Positions 26,407 to 36,847 of a stretch of 64,000 nt of DNA are shown here, piece after piece. The stretch comes from Pseudomonas sp. KUIN-1 (lineage in GTDB: Bacteria > Pseudomonadota > Gammaproteobacteria > Pseudomonadales > Pseudomonadaceae). The notes beneath the pieces are model-generated. The model was not told where the DNA came from. It was given only the letters and a program-made list of their open reading frames with translations, and searched no databases. Each line of letters opens with the position of its first letter. Positions within the stretch are counted from its first letter, which is position 1. The DNA is taken from positions 2,728,001 through 2,792,000 of the forward strand of contig NZ_AP020337.1 in NCBI RefSeq assembly GCF_009176725.1, read 5' to 3'. Both the position numbers and the translations under genes were made by a program.

Positions 26407-29400
26407 ATGAATCGGACGTCTGTTGTCGATGAACAACGCTTTCGAAAATTGCTGGGACGTAACGTTGGCTTGCCACTGGGTGTCGGTGTACTGAGTGCAG
26501 TTTTCTTCATTCTGCTGATCAGTTATCTGCTCACTGCAATACAGTGGGTCGAGCACACTGACCGGGTGATCAACAACACCAACCGCTCAATGAAACTGTC
26601 GATAGACATGGAAACCGGCATGCGCGGTTTTCTGTTGACGGGGGATCAGCATTTTCTCGACCCCTATGAGGTCGCCAAGCCGCTGTTGCTCGCCGAGCTG
26701 CAGGGGCTGGAGAAACTGGTAGACGACAACCCCACGCAACTGGATCGGTTCAGACGTCTGTCCACACTGCAGCAGGAGTGGAATGCGTTCGCCCAGGAGA
26801 TGATCACGTTGCGGCGCACCAACGGCGATTATCAGACGCCGGTACTGGCCGGACGTGGCAAGCGAATCACCGATCAGATCCGTACTGAATATGATCAGGC
26901 GGTGGAAATGGAGCAGCAACTTCGTCTGACCCGCAATGCGGAAGTCACGCGCAGTACCATCCTTTCCGTCACCCTTTATCTGATATTCGTGGTGGTCGTC
27001 AGCGCAATTCTGGCCTATATCGGTCGCAGGGATCTGCTGTCGCTGTCGAATACCTACAGCGAAAACCTCAGGCTTCAGGAAATCAATTCCGAGCGTCTGC
27101 AGAAAGTGGCCTGGCTGCGCAATGGCCAGAGCGAGCTGGCTGAGCAGGTTCTGGGGCAACTGACGCTGAGCATGCTGGGCCGCAATATCCTCCAGTTCCT
27201 GACCCAATACCTGGGCGCGTCGGTGGCGGCGGTCTACATTCGCCAGGACCACGGCGGCCTCACACGGGCTGCCTCGTATGGCTTCTCCCGCGAACAGGAG
27301 CAGCAGGATCAGACCATTCACAGTGATGAAGGCATTGTCGGGCAGGCCGCCCAGCAGGACCGCATCATTACCCTGGATGAACTGCCGGATAATTACTTCA
27401 AGGTTGCGTCCGGCCTGGGCGAGGGCTCGCCGCGCAGCGTGGTGGTGGTGCCAACCAGCAATGACGATCAGGTCAACGGCGTGATCGAACTGGGTTTTCT
27501 GCGCGCCCTGACCGAGCGGGACATCGAGTTCCTTGAGCTGGTGGCGGACAACGTCGGCACGTCCATCGAAGCCGCCCGTTATCGCCAGCGTCTGCAGGAG
27601 GTGCTGGCCGAGACCCAGCAGCTCAACGAAGAGCTGCAGGTGCAGCAGGAAGAACTGCGCACCGCCAACGAAGAGCTGGAGGAGCAGTCGCGCATCCTCA
27701 AGGAATCCCAGGCTCATCTGGAGACCCAGCAGGCCGAACTTGAGCAGACCAACGAGCAGTTGGCCGACCAGAGTCAAGCGCTGGCCGAGCAGCGCGATGC
27801 GCTGGATCGCAACAACGAAGAACTGAATATCGCCCAGGCCGAGTTGCAGGCGCGGGCGGACGAGCTGCAGCGTGCCAGCAAGTACAAGTCCGAGTTCCTC
27901 GCCAATATGTCCCACGAGTTGCGCACGCCGCTCAACAGCTCGCTGATCCTCGCCAAGCTGCTGGCCGAGAACCCGGGCGAAAACCTCACCGCCGAACAGG
28001 TCAAGTTTGCCGAGTCGATCTATTCGGCAGGTAATGACCTGCTGAATCTGATCAACGACATTCTGGATATTTCCAAGGTCGAAGCCGGCAAGCTGGAAAT
28101 GCGTCCGGAAAACAGCAGCGTGTCCCGTCTGGTTGAAGGTCTGCGGACACTCTTCCAGCCGCTCGCCGCCGAGAAGAAACTGGCGTTTACCGTCGACATC
28201 CAGGCCGGTGCGCCCACCATGCTGTTCACGGATCGCCAGCGCCTTGAGCAGATCCTCAAGAACCTGCTGTCCAACGCGATCAAGTTCACCGAGGCCGGCT
28301 CGGTCAGCATGGTCGTCTCGCGCCAGCCAGGCGCCGGTATCGCGTTCATTGTGCGTGACTCGGGCATCGGCATCGCCGAGGAGCATCAGCAGGGTATTTT
28401 CGAAGCGTTCCGTCAGGCAGACGGCACCACCAACCGACGTTATGGCGGTACCGGCTTGGGGCTGTCGATTTCACGAGATCTGGCGGCATTACTGGGCGGA
28501 TCGATCAGTGTCACCAGCGCACCGGGGCAGGGCAGTATTTTCAGCCTGGTGCTGCCGGAGCATTACGTCGAGCAAGACGATCGCGAGCCGGGCAGCGATC
28601 TGCCGATCGTGTCAGCGCCTGCTGCGCTACAGCCGTATGCCCCTGTGCTTCCGGTCATTGCGCAGCCCGTTCCGGCACCCGTGCCGATGGATACGCCGGT
28701 GCCGGTATTTGACGACGACCGTGACAAGGCACCTTTCCAGCGGCGCTGCATCCTGGTGATCGAAGATGAAGTGCGATTCGCCCAGATTCTCTACGACCTG
28801 GCCCATGAGCTGGGTTACGACTGTCTGGTGGCGCATGCTGCCGACGATGGCTTCAATCTGGCATCCCGTTATACGCCGGATGCGATCCTGCTGGACATGC
28901 GCCTGCCGGACCATTCGGGCCTGACCGTGCTGCAACGTCTCAAGGAGCTGGCGCCCACCCGGCACATTCCCGTGCACGTGATCTCGGTCGAAGATCGTCA
29001 GGAAGCCGCATTGCACATGGGCGCCATTGGCTACGCGGTCAAGCCGACCACACGCGAAGAGCTCAAGGACGTGTTCGCCAAGCTGGAGGCCAAGCTGACG
29101 CAGAAGGTCAAGCGTATCCTGCTGGTCGAGGACGACGCGCTGCAGCGTGACAGCATCGCGCGCCTGATCGGTGACGATGATATTGAAATCACGGCGGTAG
29201 GCTTCGCCCAGGAGGCGCTGGACCTGCTGCGCGATCATGTCTATGACTGCATGATCATCGACCTGAAGCTGCCGGACATGCTCGGCAATGAGTTGCTCAA
29301 GCGCATGTCGATGGAAGACATCTGCGCCTTCCCGCCGGTCATCGTCTATACCGGCCGCAACATGACCCGCGATGAAGAAGCCGAGCTGATGAAGTATTCG

Positions 29401-29925
29401 CGTTCGATCATCATCAAGGGCGCGCGCTCGCCGGAAAGGCTGCTCGATGAGGTGACGCTGTTTCTGCACAAGGTCGAATCGCAACTGTCCAACGAGCGAC
29501 AAAAGATGCTCAAGACCGCGCGTAGCCGTGACAAGGTCTTCGAGGCGCGCAAGATCCTCGTGGTCGACGACGATGTGCGCAATATCTTCGCGCTGACCAG
29601 CGCTCTGGAACATAAAGGCGCGGTGGTGGAAATCGCCCGCAATGGTCTGGAGGCGATTGCCAGGCTTAACGAGGTAGAAGACATCGATCTGGTCCTGATG
29701 GATGTGATGATGCCTGAGATGGACGGCTATGAAGCGACCATCGAGATTCGCAAGGATCCGCGCTGGCGCAAACTGCCGATCATCGCCGTCACGGCCAAGG
29801 CCATGAAAGATGATCAGGAACGCTGCCTGCAAGCGGGTTCCAACGATTACCTGGCCAAGCCCATTGATCTGGACCGTCTGTTTTCGCTGATTCGCGTCTG
29901 GCTGCCGAAGATGGAGCGTATCTGA
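26407..29925 (+). CDS. Hybrid histidine kinase CHASE3-GAF-HisKA-HATPase-REC-REC-REC
   Basis: A 1172-residue inner-membrane sensor. Two transmembrane helices (about 22-44 and 184-206) enclose a periplasmic CHASE3 domain with METGMRGFLLTG. Then come a GAF domain (about 260-395) and a long Glu/Gln-rich coiled coil (about 398-490). The phospho-acceptor His is in MSHELRTPLN (about 503), and the ATP lid has GTGLGLSI. Three receivers follow with acceptor Asp at about 830, 952 and 1099. Multiple receivers suggest a phosphorelay or several outputs. It heads an operon with CheR, CheB and another kinase. The signal is unknown. Confidence 0.92.
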   Translation: MNRTSVVDEQRFRKLLGRNVGLPLGVGVLSAVFFILLISYLLTAIQWVEHTDRVINNTNRSMKLSIDMETGMRGFLLTGDQHFLDPYEVAKPLLLAELQGLEKLVDDNPTQLDRFRRLSTLQQEWNAFAQEMITLRRTNGDYQTPVLAGRGKRITDQIRTEYDQAVEMEQQLRLTRNAEVTRSTILSVTLYLIFVVVVSAILAYIGRRDLLSLSNTYSENLRLQEINSERLQKVAWLRNGQSELAEQVLGQLTLSMLGRNILQFLTQYLGASVAAVYIRQDHGGLTRAASYGFSREQEQQDQTIHSDEGIVGQAAQQDRIITLDELPDNYFKVASGLGEGSPRSVVVVPTSNDDQVNGVIELGFLRALTERDIEFLELVADNVGTSIEAARYRQRLQEVLAETQQLNEELQVQQEELRTANEELEEQSRILKESQAHLETQQAELEQTNEQLADQSQALAEQRDALDRNNEELNIAQAELQARADELQRASKYKSEFLANMSHELRTPLNSSLILAKLLAENPGENLTAEQVKFAESIYSAGNDLLNLINDILDISKVEAGKLEMRPENSSVSRLVEGLRTLFQPLAAEKKLAFTVDIQAGAPTMLFTDRQRLEQILKNLLSNAIKFTEAGSVSMVVSRQPGAGIAFIVRDSGIGIAEEHQQGIFEAFRQADGTTNRRYGGTGLGLSISRDLAALLGGSISVTSAPGQGSIFSLVLPEHYVEQDDREPGSDLPIVSAPAALQPYAPVLPVIAQPVPAPVPMDTPVPVFDDDRDKAPFQRRCILVIEDEVRFAQILYDLAHELGYDCLVAHAADDGFNLASRYTPDAILLDMRLPDHSGLTVLQRLKELAPTRHIPVHVISVEDRQEAALHMGAIGYAVKPTTREELKDVFAKLEAKLTQKVKRILLVEDDALQRDSIARLIGDDDIEITAVGFAQEALDLLRDHVYDCMIIDLKLPDMLGNELLKRMSMEDICAFPPVIVYTGRNMTRDEEAELMKYSRSIIIKGARSPERLLDEVTLFLHKVESQLSNERQKMLKTARSRDKVFEARKILVVDDDVRNIFALTSALEHKGAVVEIARNGLEAIARLNEVEDIDLVLMDVMMPEMDGYEATIEIRKDPRWRKLPIIAVTAKAMKDDQERCLQAGSNDYLAKPIDLDRLFSLIRVWLPKMERI

Positions 29926-29953
29926 ATGAGGGCTCAATGTAGAGGCGTCTGCG

Positions 29954-30796
29954 ATGACAAGCCCGGACCGCACCATGCACCGTGATCGAAGCATGGATAT
30001 CGAGCTGCGCCTGCTGATCGAGGCGATTTACCTTCAATACAGCTACGACTTTCGTGATTACTCCGGCGCTTCGGTCAAGCGTCGCGTGATCCATGCGCTG
30101 CGTCAGTTCGATTGTGCGACCATCTCCGCCCTGCAGGAACGTGTGCTCCACGATCCTGCAGCATTCATGCAACTGCTGCAGATTCTCACGATTCCGGTCA
30201 GTGAGATGTTCCGTGACCCGTCGCATTTTCTGGCAATCCGCAACGAGGTCGTGCCGGTACTGCGCACCTACCCATCACTCAAGGTGTGGATTGCCGGTTG
30301 CAGCACGGGCGAGGAGGTCTATTCCACGGCTATTCTGTTGCGCGAGGAGGGGCTGTTGGAGCGGACCATCATCTATGCGACCGATATCAACCCCAGCTCG
30401 CTGGAAAAGGCCAAGCAGGGCATCTTCTCCATGGACAACGTGCGGGCCTATGCCGAGAACTATCGAAAGGCGGGAGGGCAGCGCGATTTTGCCGAGTACT
30501 ACACGTCTGCCTATGACTATGCGATCTTCGACAAGACGCTGTGCGAGAACGTCACGTTTGCCGATCACAGTCTGGCCACAGATAGTGTATTCTCCGAAAC
30601 GCAATTTATTTCTTGTCGTAACGTACTGATTTATTTCAACAAAAAGCTTCAGGATCGAGCGTTCGGGCTGTTTCATGATTCGTTGTGCCATCGTGGCTTT
30701 CTGGCGTTGGGCAGCAAGGAAACCCTGGATTTCTCCGCCTACGGTGGCGCCTTCGAGGCGCTGGTGAAGCCCGAGCGGATTTACCGGAAATTATGA
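29954..30796 (+). CDS. CheR-type protein-glutamate methyltransferase
   Basis: A 280-residue CheR. The SAM site is VWIAGCSTGEEVYSTAILL (about residues 111-129), with YATDINPSSL and ISCRNVLIYF following as in CheR. The N-terminal helical domain contains the basic GASVKRRVIHAL segment. No chemoreceptor gene is near, so its methylation target is open; CheR/CheB pairs linked to hybrid kinases occur as alternative signalling modules. The start is ATG 29954 or 29993. Its stop overlaps the cheB start (ATGA). Confidence 0.88.
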   Translation: MTSPDRTMHRDRSMDIELRLLIEAIYLQYSYDFRDYSGASVKRRVIHALRQFDCATISALQERVLHDPAAFMQLLQILTIPVSEMFRDPSHFLAIRNEVVPVLRTYPSLKVWIAGCSTGEEVYSTAILLREEGLLERTIIYATDINPSSLEKAKQGIFSMDNVRAYAENYRKAGGQRDFAEYYTSAYDYAIFDKTLCENVTFADHSLATDSVFSETQFISCRNVLIYFNKKLQDRAFGLFHDSLCHRGFLALGSKETLDFSAYGGAFEALVKPERIYRKL

Positions 30797-31407
30797 AAAT
30801 CACGTTTGGCGATGACACGCTCAGCCACCCGTTGCCCGTGGTCGATGCCATTGTCGTCGGCGCCTCGGCGGGCGGCGTGGAGGCGCTGCTGAAAATATTC
30901 AGCGGCCTGCGCAAGGGGTTTACGTTACCAATCCTGATGGTCCTGCATTTGCCTGATGACCGGCTCAGCCAGTTGGCCAATGTGTTTCAGAACCGGCTGG
31001 CGATTCCGGTCAAGGAAGCCGACGACAAGGAGGGCATCGCGCCCGGCACTTTGTACGTTGCGCCAGCGGGCTATCATGTTTCGGTGGAGTCTGACTTTTC
31101 CCTGTCATTGAGTCAGGAGGACAGGGTGTTTTATTCGAGGCCCAGTATCGACATTCTGTTCGGTTCGGCCGCTGATGCCTATGGGCCGAGACTGGCTGGC
31201 GTGCTGTTGACCGGCGCCAACAATGACGGCGCGAACGGATTGCTGCAGATCAAGAAGTATGGTGGTTTCACGGTGATTCAGGACCCGTCGCAGGCTCAGG
31301 CTTCTACCATGCCTGAAGCTGGCCTGGCGCTGCACTCGCCCGATTACCTCCTTTCCCTGAACGATATTGGCCGCTTGCTGGTCGAGCTGGAACGAAGCGC
31401 ATGTTAA
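30793..31407 (+). CDS. CheB-type methylesterase domain protein
   Basis: A 204-residue CheB C-terminal domain without the usual N-terminal receiver. The catalytic Ser is in VGASAGGVEAL (about residues 22-32), the His in MVLHLPDDRL, and the Asp in GVLLTGANNDGANG. Removing the receiver removes phosphorylation control, so activity may be set by partners. It overlaps cheR by 4 bases and the next kinase gene by 7 bases, so the three are coupled. Confidence 0.88.
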   Translation: MKITFGDDTLSHPLPVVDAIVVGASAGGVEALLKIFSGLRKGFTLPILMVLHLPDDRLSQLANVFQNRLAIPVKEADDKEGIAPGTLYVAPAGYHVSVESDFSLSLSQEDRVFYSRPSIDILFGSAADAYGPRLAGVLLTGANNDGANGLLQIKKYGGFTVIQDPSQAQASTMPEAGLALHSPDYLLSLNDIGRLLVELERSAC

Positions 31408-32582
31408 GTGAAATTCAGGCAAAACTGCTCATCGTTGACGATTTGCCGGAAAACCTGCTGGCGCTCGAAGCGCTGATCAAGCGCGGTGATCGAATCGTCT
31501 ACAAGGCGCTGTCTGCGGACGAAGCGCTGTCACTGTTGCTGCAGCACGAATTCGCCATGGCCATCCTCGACGTTCAGATGCCCGGAATGAACGGCTTCGA
31601 ACTGGCCGAGCTGATGCGCAGCACGGAAAAGACCAAAAGCATTCCAATTGTCTTCGTCAGTGCTGCCGGCCGCGAGCTGAATTACGCCTTCAAGGGCTAT
31701 GAAAGCGGTGCCGTGGATTTTCTGCACAAGCCGCTGGATATTCACGCGGTGAAGAGCAAGGTCAACGTGTTCGTCGATCTTTACCGACAGCGCAAGGCCA
31801 TGAAAATACAGGTCGAGGAGCTTGAGCGCAGTCGTCAGGAGCAGGAAGCCCTGCTCAAGCGTCTGCAGTCGACCCAGGGCGAGCTGGAACACGCGATTCG
31901 CATGCGGGACGACTTCATGTCCATCGTGTCCCACGAGGTGCGCACGCCGCTCAACGGCCTGATTCTGGAAACCCAGCTGCGCAAGCTGCACCTGGCCAAG
32001 GACAACGCGGCGGCGTTTACCATGGAGAAGCTGCGCGCGATGGTCGATCGCGACGAGCGACAGATTCAGAGCCTCATCCGCCTGATCGAAGACATGCTCG
32101 ACGTATCAAGGATCCGTACTGGCAAGCTGTCGATCAGACCGAGCCCGTTCGACCTGAGCGAACTGGTCACGCAACTGCTGGAGAGCTTTGCCGCGCAGAT
32201 CGCCGCCGCCAATTCCACCATCACCCGGTTCGCCGAACAGCCGGTGATCGGTGTCTGGGACGAATTCCGTATCGAGCAGGTGGTTGCCAACCTGCTGACC
32301 AACGCGCTGCGCTACGGTGCGCGAAAGCCGATTGAAGTGCATGTGTACAGCAAGGACAGCGAGGCTTTCATCGAAGTCAGGGATCAAGGTATTGGCATTA
32401 CGGCCGAAAACCAGAAGCGCATCTTTCAGCAGTTCGAGCGGGTGTCGAGCAATCACGCGGTTGCCGGGTTGGGTCTTGGGTTGTTCATTTCCGATCAGAT
32501 CGTCATGGCGCACGGCGGTCGCATCGAGGTGGAAAGTGAAGAGGGCAAGGGTTCGGTGTTTCGTATCTGCCTGCCTCTGTAA
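31401..32582 (+). CDS. REC-HisKA-HATPase sensor kinase
   Basis: A 393-residue soluble kinase with a receiver first (acceptor Asp in MAILDVQMPGMNGFEL, about residue 57), a coiled-coil linker (about 125-165), the His in VSHEVRTPLNGL (about 177), and an ATPase domain with VANLLTNALRYG, RDQGIGI and GLGLGLFISDQI. Having no membrane segment and an N-terminal receiver, it probably relays signals from the upstream hybrid kinase. Its start overlaps the cheB stop. Confidence 0.9.
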   Translation: MLSEIQAKLLIVDDLPENLLALEALIKRGDRIVYKALSADEALSLLLQHEFAMAILDVQMPGMNGFELAELMRSTEKTKSIPIVFVSAAGRELNYAFKGYESGAVDFLHKPLDIHAVKSKVNVFVDLYRQRKAMKIQVEELERSRQEQEALLKRLQSTQGELEHAIRMRDDFMSIVSHEVRTPLNGLILETQLRKLHLAKDNAAAFTMEKLRAMVDRDERQIQSLIRLIEDMLDVSRIRTGKLSIRPSPFDLSELVTQLLESFAAQIAAANSTITRFAEQPVIGVWDEFRIEQVVANLLTNALRYGARKPIEVHVYSKDSEAFIEVRDQGIGITAENQKRIFQQFERVSSNHAVAGLGLGLFISDQIVMAHGGRIEVESEEGKGSVFRICLPL

Positions 32583-32683
32583 GGTCGCCGCCACCGGCAA
32601 TAAAGTTTAATCACAGGTTGGCGCAACCTCCCATGCGTGCCGTGGTCGTAATGGCAGCTATTTATAAGATCAAAGGCAGTTCA

Positions 32684-33061
32684 ATGAGCGCTGATGCAGA
32701 AAACGTCGTACTAATCGTCGAAGACGAGCCCCTGATCCTGATGCTTCTGGCCGATTATCTGTCGGGTGAGGGTTATCGTGTCCTGAAAGCCGAGAACGGC
32801 GAGCAGGCTTTCGAGATTCTGGCGACCAAACCCCATCTCGACCTGATGATTACCGATTATCGGCTGCCGGGCGGCGTTTCGGGCGTCCAGATTGCCGAGC
32901 CTGCGATCATGCTGCGGCCTGAGTTGAAGGTGATCTTCATCAGCGGTTACCCGGCGGAGATACTCGACTCGGGCAGCCCGATTGCGCTGAAGGCGCCCAT
33001 TCTTGCCAAACCCTTCACCATGGACACCCTGCATACCCAGATTCAGAAGCTGCTGGCTTGA
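32684..33061 (+). CDS. Single-domain response regulator
   Basis: A 125-residue receiver. The start at 32684 is chosen because the protein then opens MSADAENVVLIVEDEP and AAAGG lies 8 bases upstream; a 22-residue extension is unlikely. Acceptor Asp is in LMITDYRLPGG (about residue 59) and the Lys in ILAKPF. Together with the receiver at 25703 it gives the locus two free receivers. It is convergent with the kinase gene ending at 33117. Confidence 0.85.
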   Translation: MSADAENVVLIVEDEPLILMLLADYLSGEGYRVLKAENGEQAFEILATKPHLDLMITDYRLPGGVSGVQIAEPAIMLRPELKVIFISGYPAEILDSGSPIALKAPILAKPFTMDTLHTQIQKLLA

Positions 33062-33116
33062 TGGTAAATGAGCGGGCAACCGGACAAGTCTGCGCTACCT
33101 GAAGCCTGAGCATTGC

Positions 33117-35147
33117 TCAGGCTTCAATCATTTCCCGTACTTTTGAAGTCAGGTGATCGAACGCAAAGGGTTTGGTGATCAATTGCATCCCTGTGTCCAG
33201 AAAACCTCCGCGCACCGCCGCATGTTCTGCATAACCGGTGATGAACAGCACCTTGAGTTCCGGTCGCAGTTGCCTGGCGATTTCCGCCAGCTGCCTGCCG
33301 TTCATGCCTGGCAGGCCTACATCGCTGATCAATAGATCGATGCGCCGTCCGGATTCCAGGATCGGCACGGCGTCCGTCGCTTCGCCAGCCTCGATAAACG
33401 TGTAGCCCAGCTCGCCGAGCACTTCACTGACCAGTGCCCGCACGGCGGGGTCGTCTTCGACGATCAACACCGTCTCGCCATTCTCGGCATAAACCGCATT
33501 GCTCTGGAAGCTTTGCTCTGTTTCGTTCGCCAGCCCGCTAAAGCGCGGCAGAAACAGTTGTACGGTAGTGCCGACGCCGACCTCGCTCTTGATCAGGACG
33601 TGGCCATGCGATTGTTTGCTGAAGCCGTAAATCATCGAAAGACCCAGGCCCGTGCCCTGGCCGATGGGTTTGGTGGTGAAGAAGGGGTCGAAAGCGCGGC
33701 TGATGACAGTCTCAGGCATGCCACAGCCATTGTCGCTGACGCTCAGTACGACATAGTCACCCGGCAACAGGTTCTCATGGGCATTGGTGAAGGATCTGTC
33801 CAGTTGCTGATTGAAGGTCTCGACCACCAGCGTACCACCGTCAGGCATGGCGTCGCGGGCGTTGAGCACCAGGTTGAGCAGGGCACTCTCCAGTTGGTTG
33901 GGGTCGGCTTCTGCGGTCCAAAGATCGTGTGCCAGACGCAACTGCAGGTGAATGCTCTCGTTGACGCTGCGCTGCAGCAGTTCGTCCATGGCATTGACCA
34001 GATGATTCATCTCGACCGGCTTGGAGTCCAGCGACTGACGCCGTGAGAAGGCCAGCAGGCGATGGGTCAGGGCGGCAGCGCGGTTTGCCGACGTCACACC
34101 CAGGTCAATAAGGCTGTTCAGGTCCTCAGTGCGCCCACGTGCCAGCCGCCGCCTTATCAATTCCAGACTGCCGATGATCCCGGTCAGCATGTTGTTGAAG
34201 TCATGGGCAATCCCGCCGGTCAACTGGCCGACCGCTTCCATTTTCTGTGACTGGCGGAGAATCTCCTCTTTGTGACGCAGCTGCGAGGTTCGCTCTTCAA
34301 CCTGTTGCTCAAGTGTTTCGTTGAGACGACGCAATTGCGACTCGGCCTGCTTGCGCTCGGTGATGTCAGACGTCACGCCCGCCAGTGAGCCGACCATGCC
34401 GTTCTTGCTGCGAGTGGCGCGGGCGCGTACATCCACCCAGTTGAGCGAACCGTCCGGCCAGACATTACGGTACTCGATGATCAGGTCGACACCGGTGTCC
34501 AGGCTGCGCTGCAACGCCGATTGCATTCTGGGCTGGTCTTCGAAATAAACGGCGGCCAGCCAGTCGTCGTAGTCGAGCGTGTTCTGCTCGTCGCGGCCGT
34601 AGTGACTTTTGGTGATGTTCGAGCAGGTCAGCTTGAGGTCTTCCGCCTCCAGTACCCATGAGCCCAGCCTGCCGGCCATCAGTGCATTCTGCAGGCGGCC
34701 TTCGCTTTCGTGCAGGTCCTCCATGCGTGCCCGGGCTTCATACTGACGTCTTCGACCGCGCACTGCCGTCATCACCAGGCTGACCAGCGTCACCGGATGG
34801 AAAGGGCGTTCGAGAAAGGTCACGTTACCCAGCAGGCTGCCCGTGCGCGCAGGCGGGGTGTGATCCGGTCCGCCGTGATGGGTCAGCAAGACGATAGGCA
34901 AGTCCGACCAGGGCGGCTGGCGACCGAGGAGTTCGAGCAACGGGGTCATATCTGCGTTGCGCAGTGCCTCGTCAGCGATGATCGCCAGGCCGGCCCCCAT
35001 ACCCAACTCTCTGACCAGCTCGGACACATCACGGGCTACCGTTGCCGGGTAACCCGCTTCGTCGAGAATGCGCAGAGCGATCTGACTGTCCCGCCCGCGT
35101 GGGGCGAGAATGATCGCGCGCTCTGACGACAGGCCTGGAGTACTCAA
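33117..35147 (-). CDS. Hybrid histidine kinase (pseudo-REC)-PAS-HisKA-HATPase-REC
   Basis: A 676-residue soluble kinase. The first 130 residues have receiver-like spacing, but the phospho-acceptor position reads LAIIADEAL, so it is probably a pseudo-receiver. A PAS domain (about 150-270) ends in the usual [13 protein letters not shown]. The phospho-acceptor His is in [11 protein letters not shown] (about 315), the ATP lid has [14 protein letters not shown], and the C-terminal receiver has Asp at about 609 ([13 protein letters not shown]). It starts at TTG 35147; this overlaps the stop of the KaiC-like gene by two bases (TTGA), so it is translationally coupled. Confidence 0.88.
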   Translation of the reverse strand: MSTPGLSSERAIILAPRGRDSQIALRILDEAGYPATVARDVSELVRELGMGAGLAIIADEALRNADMTPLLELLGRQPPWSDLPIVLLTHHGGPDHTPPARTGSLLGNVTFLERPFHPVTLVSLVMTAVRGRRRQYEARARMEDLHESEGRLQNALMAGRLGSWVLEAEDLKLTCSNITKSHYGRDEQNTLDYDDWLAAVYFEDQPRMQSALQRSLDTGVDLIIEYRNVWPDGSLNWVDVRARATRSKNGMVGSLAGVTSDITERKQAESQLRRLNETLEQQVEERTSQLRHKEEILRQSQKMEAVGQLTGGIAHDFNNMLTGIIGSLELIRRRLARGRTEDLNSLIDLGVTSANRAAALTHRLLAFSRRQSLDSKPVEMNHLVNAMDELLQRSVNESIHLQLRLAHDLWTAEADPNQLESALLNLVLNARDAMPDGGTLVVETFNQQLDRSFTNAHENLLPGDYVVLSVSDNGCGMPETVISRAFDPFFTTKPIGQGTGLGLSMIYGFSKQSHGHVLIKSEVGVGTTVQLFLPRFSGLANETEQSFQSNAVYAENGETVLIVEDDPAVRALVSEVLGELGYTFIEAGEATDAVPILESGRRIDLLISDVGLPGMNGRQLAEIARQLRPELKVLFITGYAEHAAVRGGFLDTGMQLITKPFAFDHLTSKVREMIEA

Positions 35148-36628
35148 AGGTCGTCATCCTCAAGCAGCGGTTTCTTGTCACCCATGTACGACGGCACACC
35201 GCGCAGTACGCCCTGAAAGGCCTGCAATGGTTCGCCGATTTTCAATCCGTTGGAACTGATGCGGTACTCGCGGATAGTGGACTCGTGAGTACCGGTACGC
35301 TTCTTGATGATCGATATCGCTCGGCGTACCTGGCCCAATGCTTCGAAGTAGCGCAACAGAATCACGCTGTCGGCAAGGTAGGTAATGTCCACCGGCGAGC
35401 GCATATCGCCCACCAGTCCGTGCTGCGCAACGGTCATGAAGGTCGAGGCGCCCTGGCGGTTGAGGTAGAGCAGCAGCTCGTGCATGTGCAGAACCAGCGC
35501 GCTTTCTTCCGGCATCGCAGCCTGATAGCCGTTGATGCTGTCGATGACAACGGTCTTTATCTGCTTTTTATCCACCGCGCGTCTTACGCGGTGTGCAAAT
35601 TCACCAGGGGACAACTCTGCGGCGTCGATCTGTTCGATCACCAGATTGCCGGTTTCCTGCAGCGCACGCAGGTCGATCCCCAGTTTGAGCATGCGCTCAA
35701 ACAGCAGGCCCATTTCCTCATCGAATATGAACAGGCCAACACGCTCGCCGCGTGCGACCGCCTGCACGGCGAAAACCAGCGAGATGAGCGATTTCCCGGT
35801 CCCGGCCGGGCCGAGAATCAAGGTGCTGGAGCCGCCTTCGATGCCGCCGCCCAGCAGATTGTCCAATTCCGGGATGCCGCTGCTCAATTGGGAGCGCGAG
35901 TAGTTGGAGCGGTGTTCCGCCGCCACCAGGCGTGGAAAGACGAGAATACCGTTCTCGGCAATGGTGAAGTCGTGAAAACCGCCGCGATACTTCTGGCCAC
36001 GATACTTGACGATTTTCAGGCGCCTGCGCTCGGCACCGTAAGTAGGTGTCAGTGCCTCAAGGCGAATAACGCCGTGGGCGACACTGTGCACAGTCTTGTC
36101 CAGCGCCTCGGTGGTCAGGTCATCAAGCAGCAGCACCGTCGCGTTGTAGCGGGTGAAATAATGCTTGATAGCCAGGATCTGCCGTCTGTAACGCAGCGAA
36201 CTCTGCGCCAGAAGACGGATTTCCGAGAGGCTGTCGATCACCACGCGAGTGGGTTTGACGCGCTCGACCACCTCGAATATCTGCCGCGTCGCCTCACCCA
36301 GCTCCAGGTCCGAGGAGTAGAGCAGACTCTGGTGATGATCGGCATCGAGCAGGCTTTCGGGCGGCGTCAGTTCGAAGATATTGATATGTTCGTCGAGTTC
36401 CCAGCCGTGCGAGGCGGCACCCGAGCGCAACTCGCTTTCAGTCTCGGACAGGGTGATGTAAAGGGATATTTCGCCCGCTGCCGCTCCGGCCTGCAGAAAT
36501 TGCAGGGCCACGGTTGTCTTGCCGGTTCCGGGTTCTCCCTCGAGAAGAAACACATGACTGCGTGAAAGACCCCCTGCAAGGATGTCGTCCAGGCCCTCAA
36601 TGCCGGTTGCCGCTTTTGACGTATTCAA
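35144..36628 (-). CDS. KaiC-like double RecA-fold ATPase
   Basis: A 494-residue protein with two KaiC/RadA-type ATPase domains. The start TTG 36628 is chosen because AGAGGG lies 6 bases before it and the length then matches the family; a longer frame to 36769 is not supported. Walker A motifs are GEPGTGKT (about 31-38) and GPAGTGKSL (about 270-278), each with a hydrophobic strand ending in VVIDS. There are no kaiA or kaiB genes. In Pseudomonas such proteins are paired with histidine kinases, as here, so a role in kinase or light/stress signalling is inferred rather than timing. Confidence 0.85.
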   Translation of the reverse strand: MNTSKAATGIEGLDDILAGGLSRSHVFLLEGEPGTGKTTVALQFLQAGAAAGEISLYITLSETESELRSGAASHGWELDEHINIFELTPPESLLDADHHQSLLYSSDLELGEATRQIFEVVERVKPTRVVIDSLSEIRLLAQSSLRYRRQILAIKHYFTRYNATVLLLDDLTTEALDKTVHSVAHGVIRLEALTPTYGAERRRLKIVKYRGQKYRGGFHDFTIAENGILVFPRLVAAEHRSNYSRSQLSSGIPELDNLLGGGIEGGSSTLILGPAGTGKSLISLVFAVQAVARGERVGLFIFDEEMGLLFERMLKLGIDLRALQETGNLVIEQIDAAELSPGEFAHRVRRAVDKKQIKTVVIDSINGYQAAMPEESALVLHMHELLLYLNRQGASTFMTVAQHGLVGDMRSPVDITYLADSVILLRYFEALGQVRRAISIIKKRTGTHESTIREYRISSNGLKIGEPLQAFQGVLRGVPSYMGDKKPLLEDDDL

Positions 36629-36847
36629 GTATCGCCCTCTGATAACCGTACAGGTTTTGTTGCTACTGATTACTGGACCTTCGCCTGATGCGACCGTTCC
36701 CCCTATTTGAGGGGGACAGCGATATCGAATATAGCCGGGCGGGTGATTTTCGCGTCCGGCAAATGTCACTTCAGTCCGGTTCCGGTGTGCCTGTTGCAGT
36801 TGTTATAGTCCTGCGCCTGAACACCCAACCTGCCTGAGGATCACGTC

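Noticed and set aside
36629..36769. Longer N-terminus for the KaiC-like protein (47 extra residues).
   Set aside because: The TTG at 36628 has AGAGGG at ideal distance and gives the usual family length; the extension has no family similarity.
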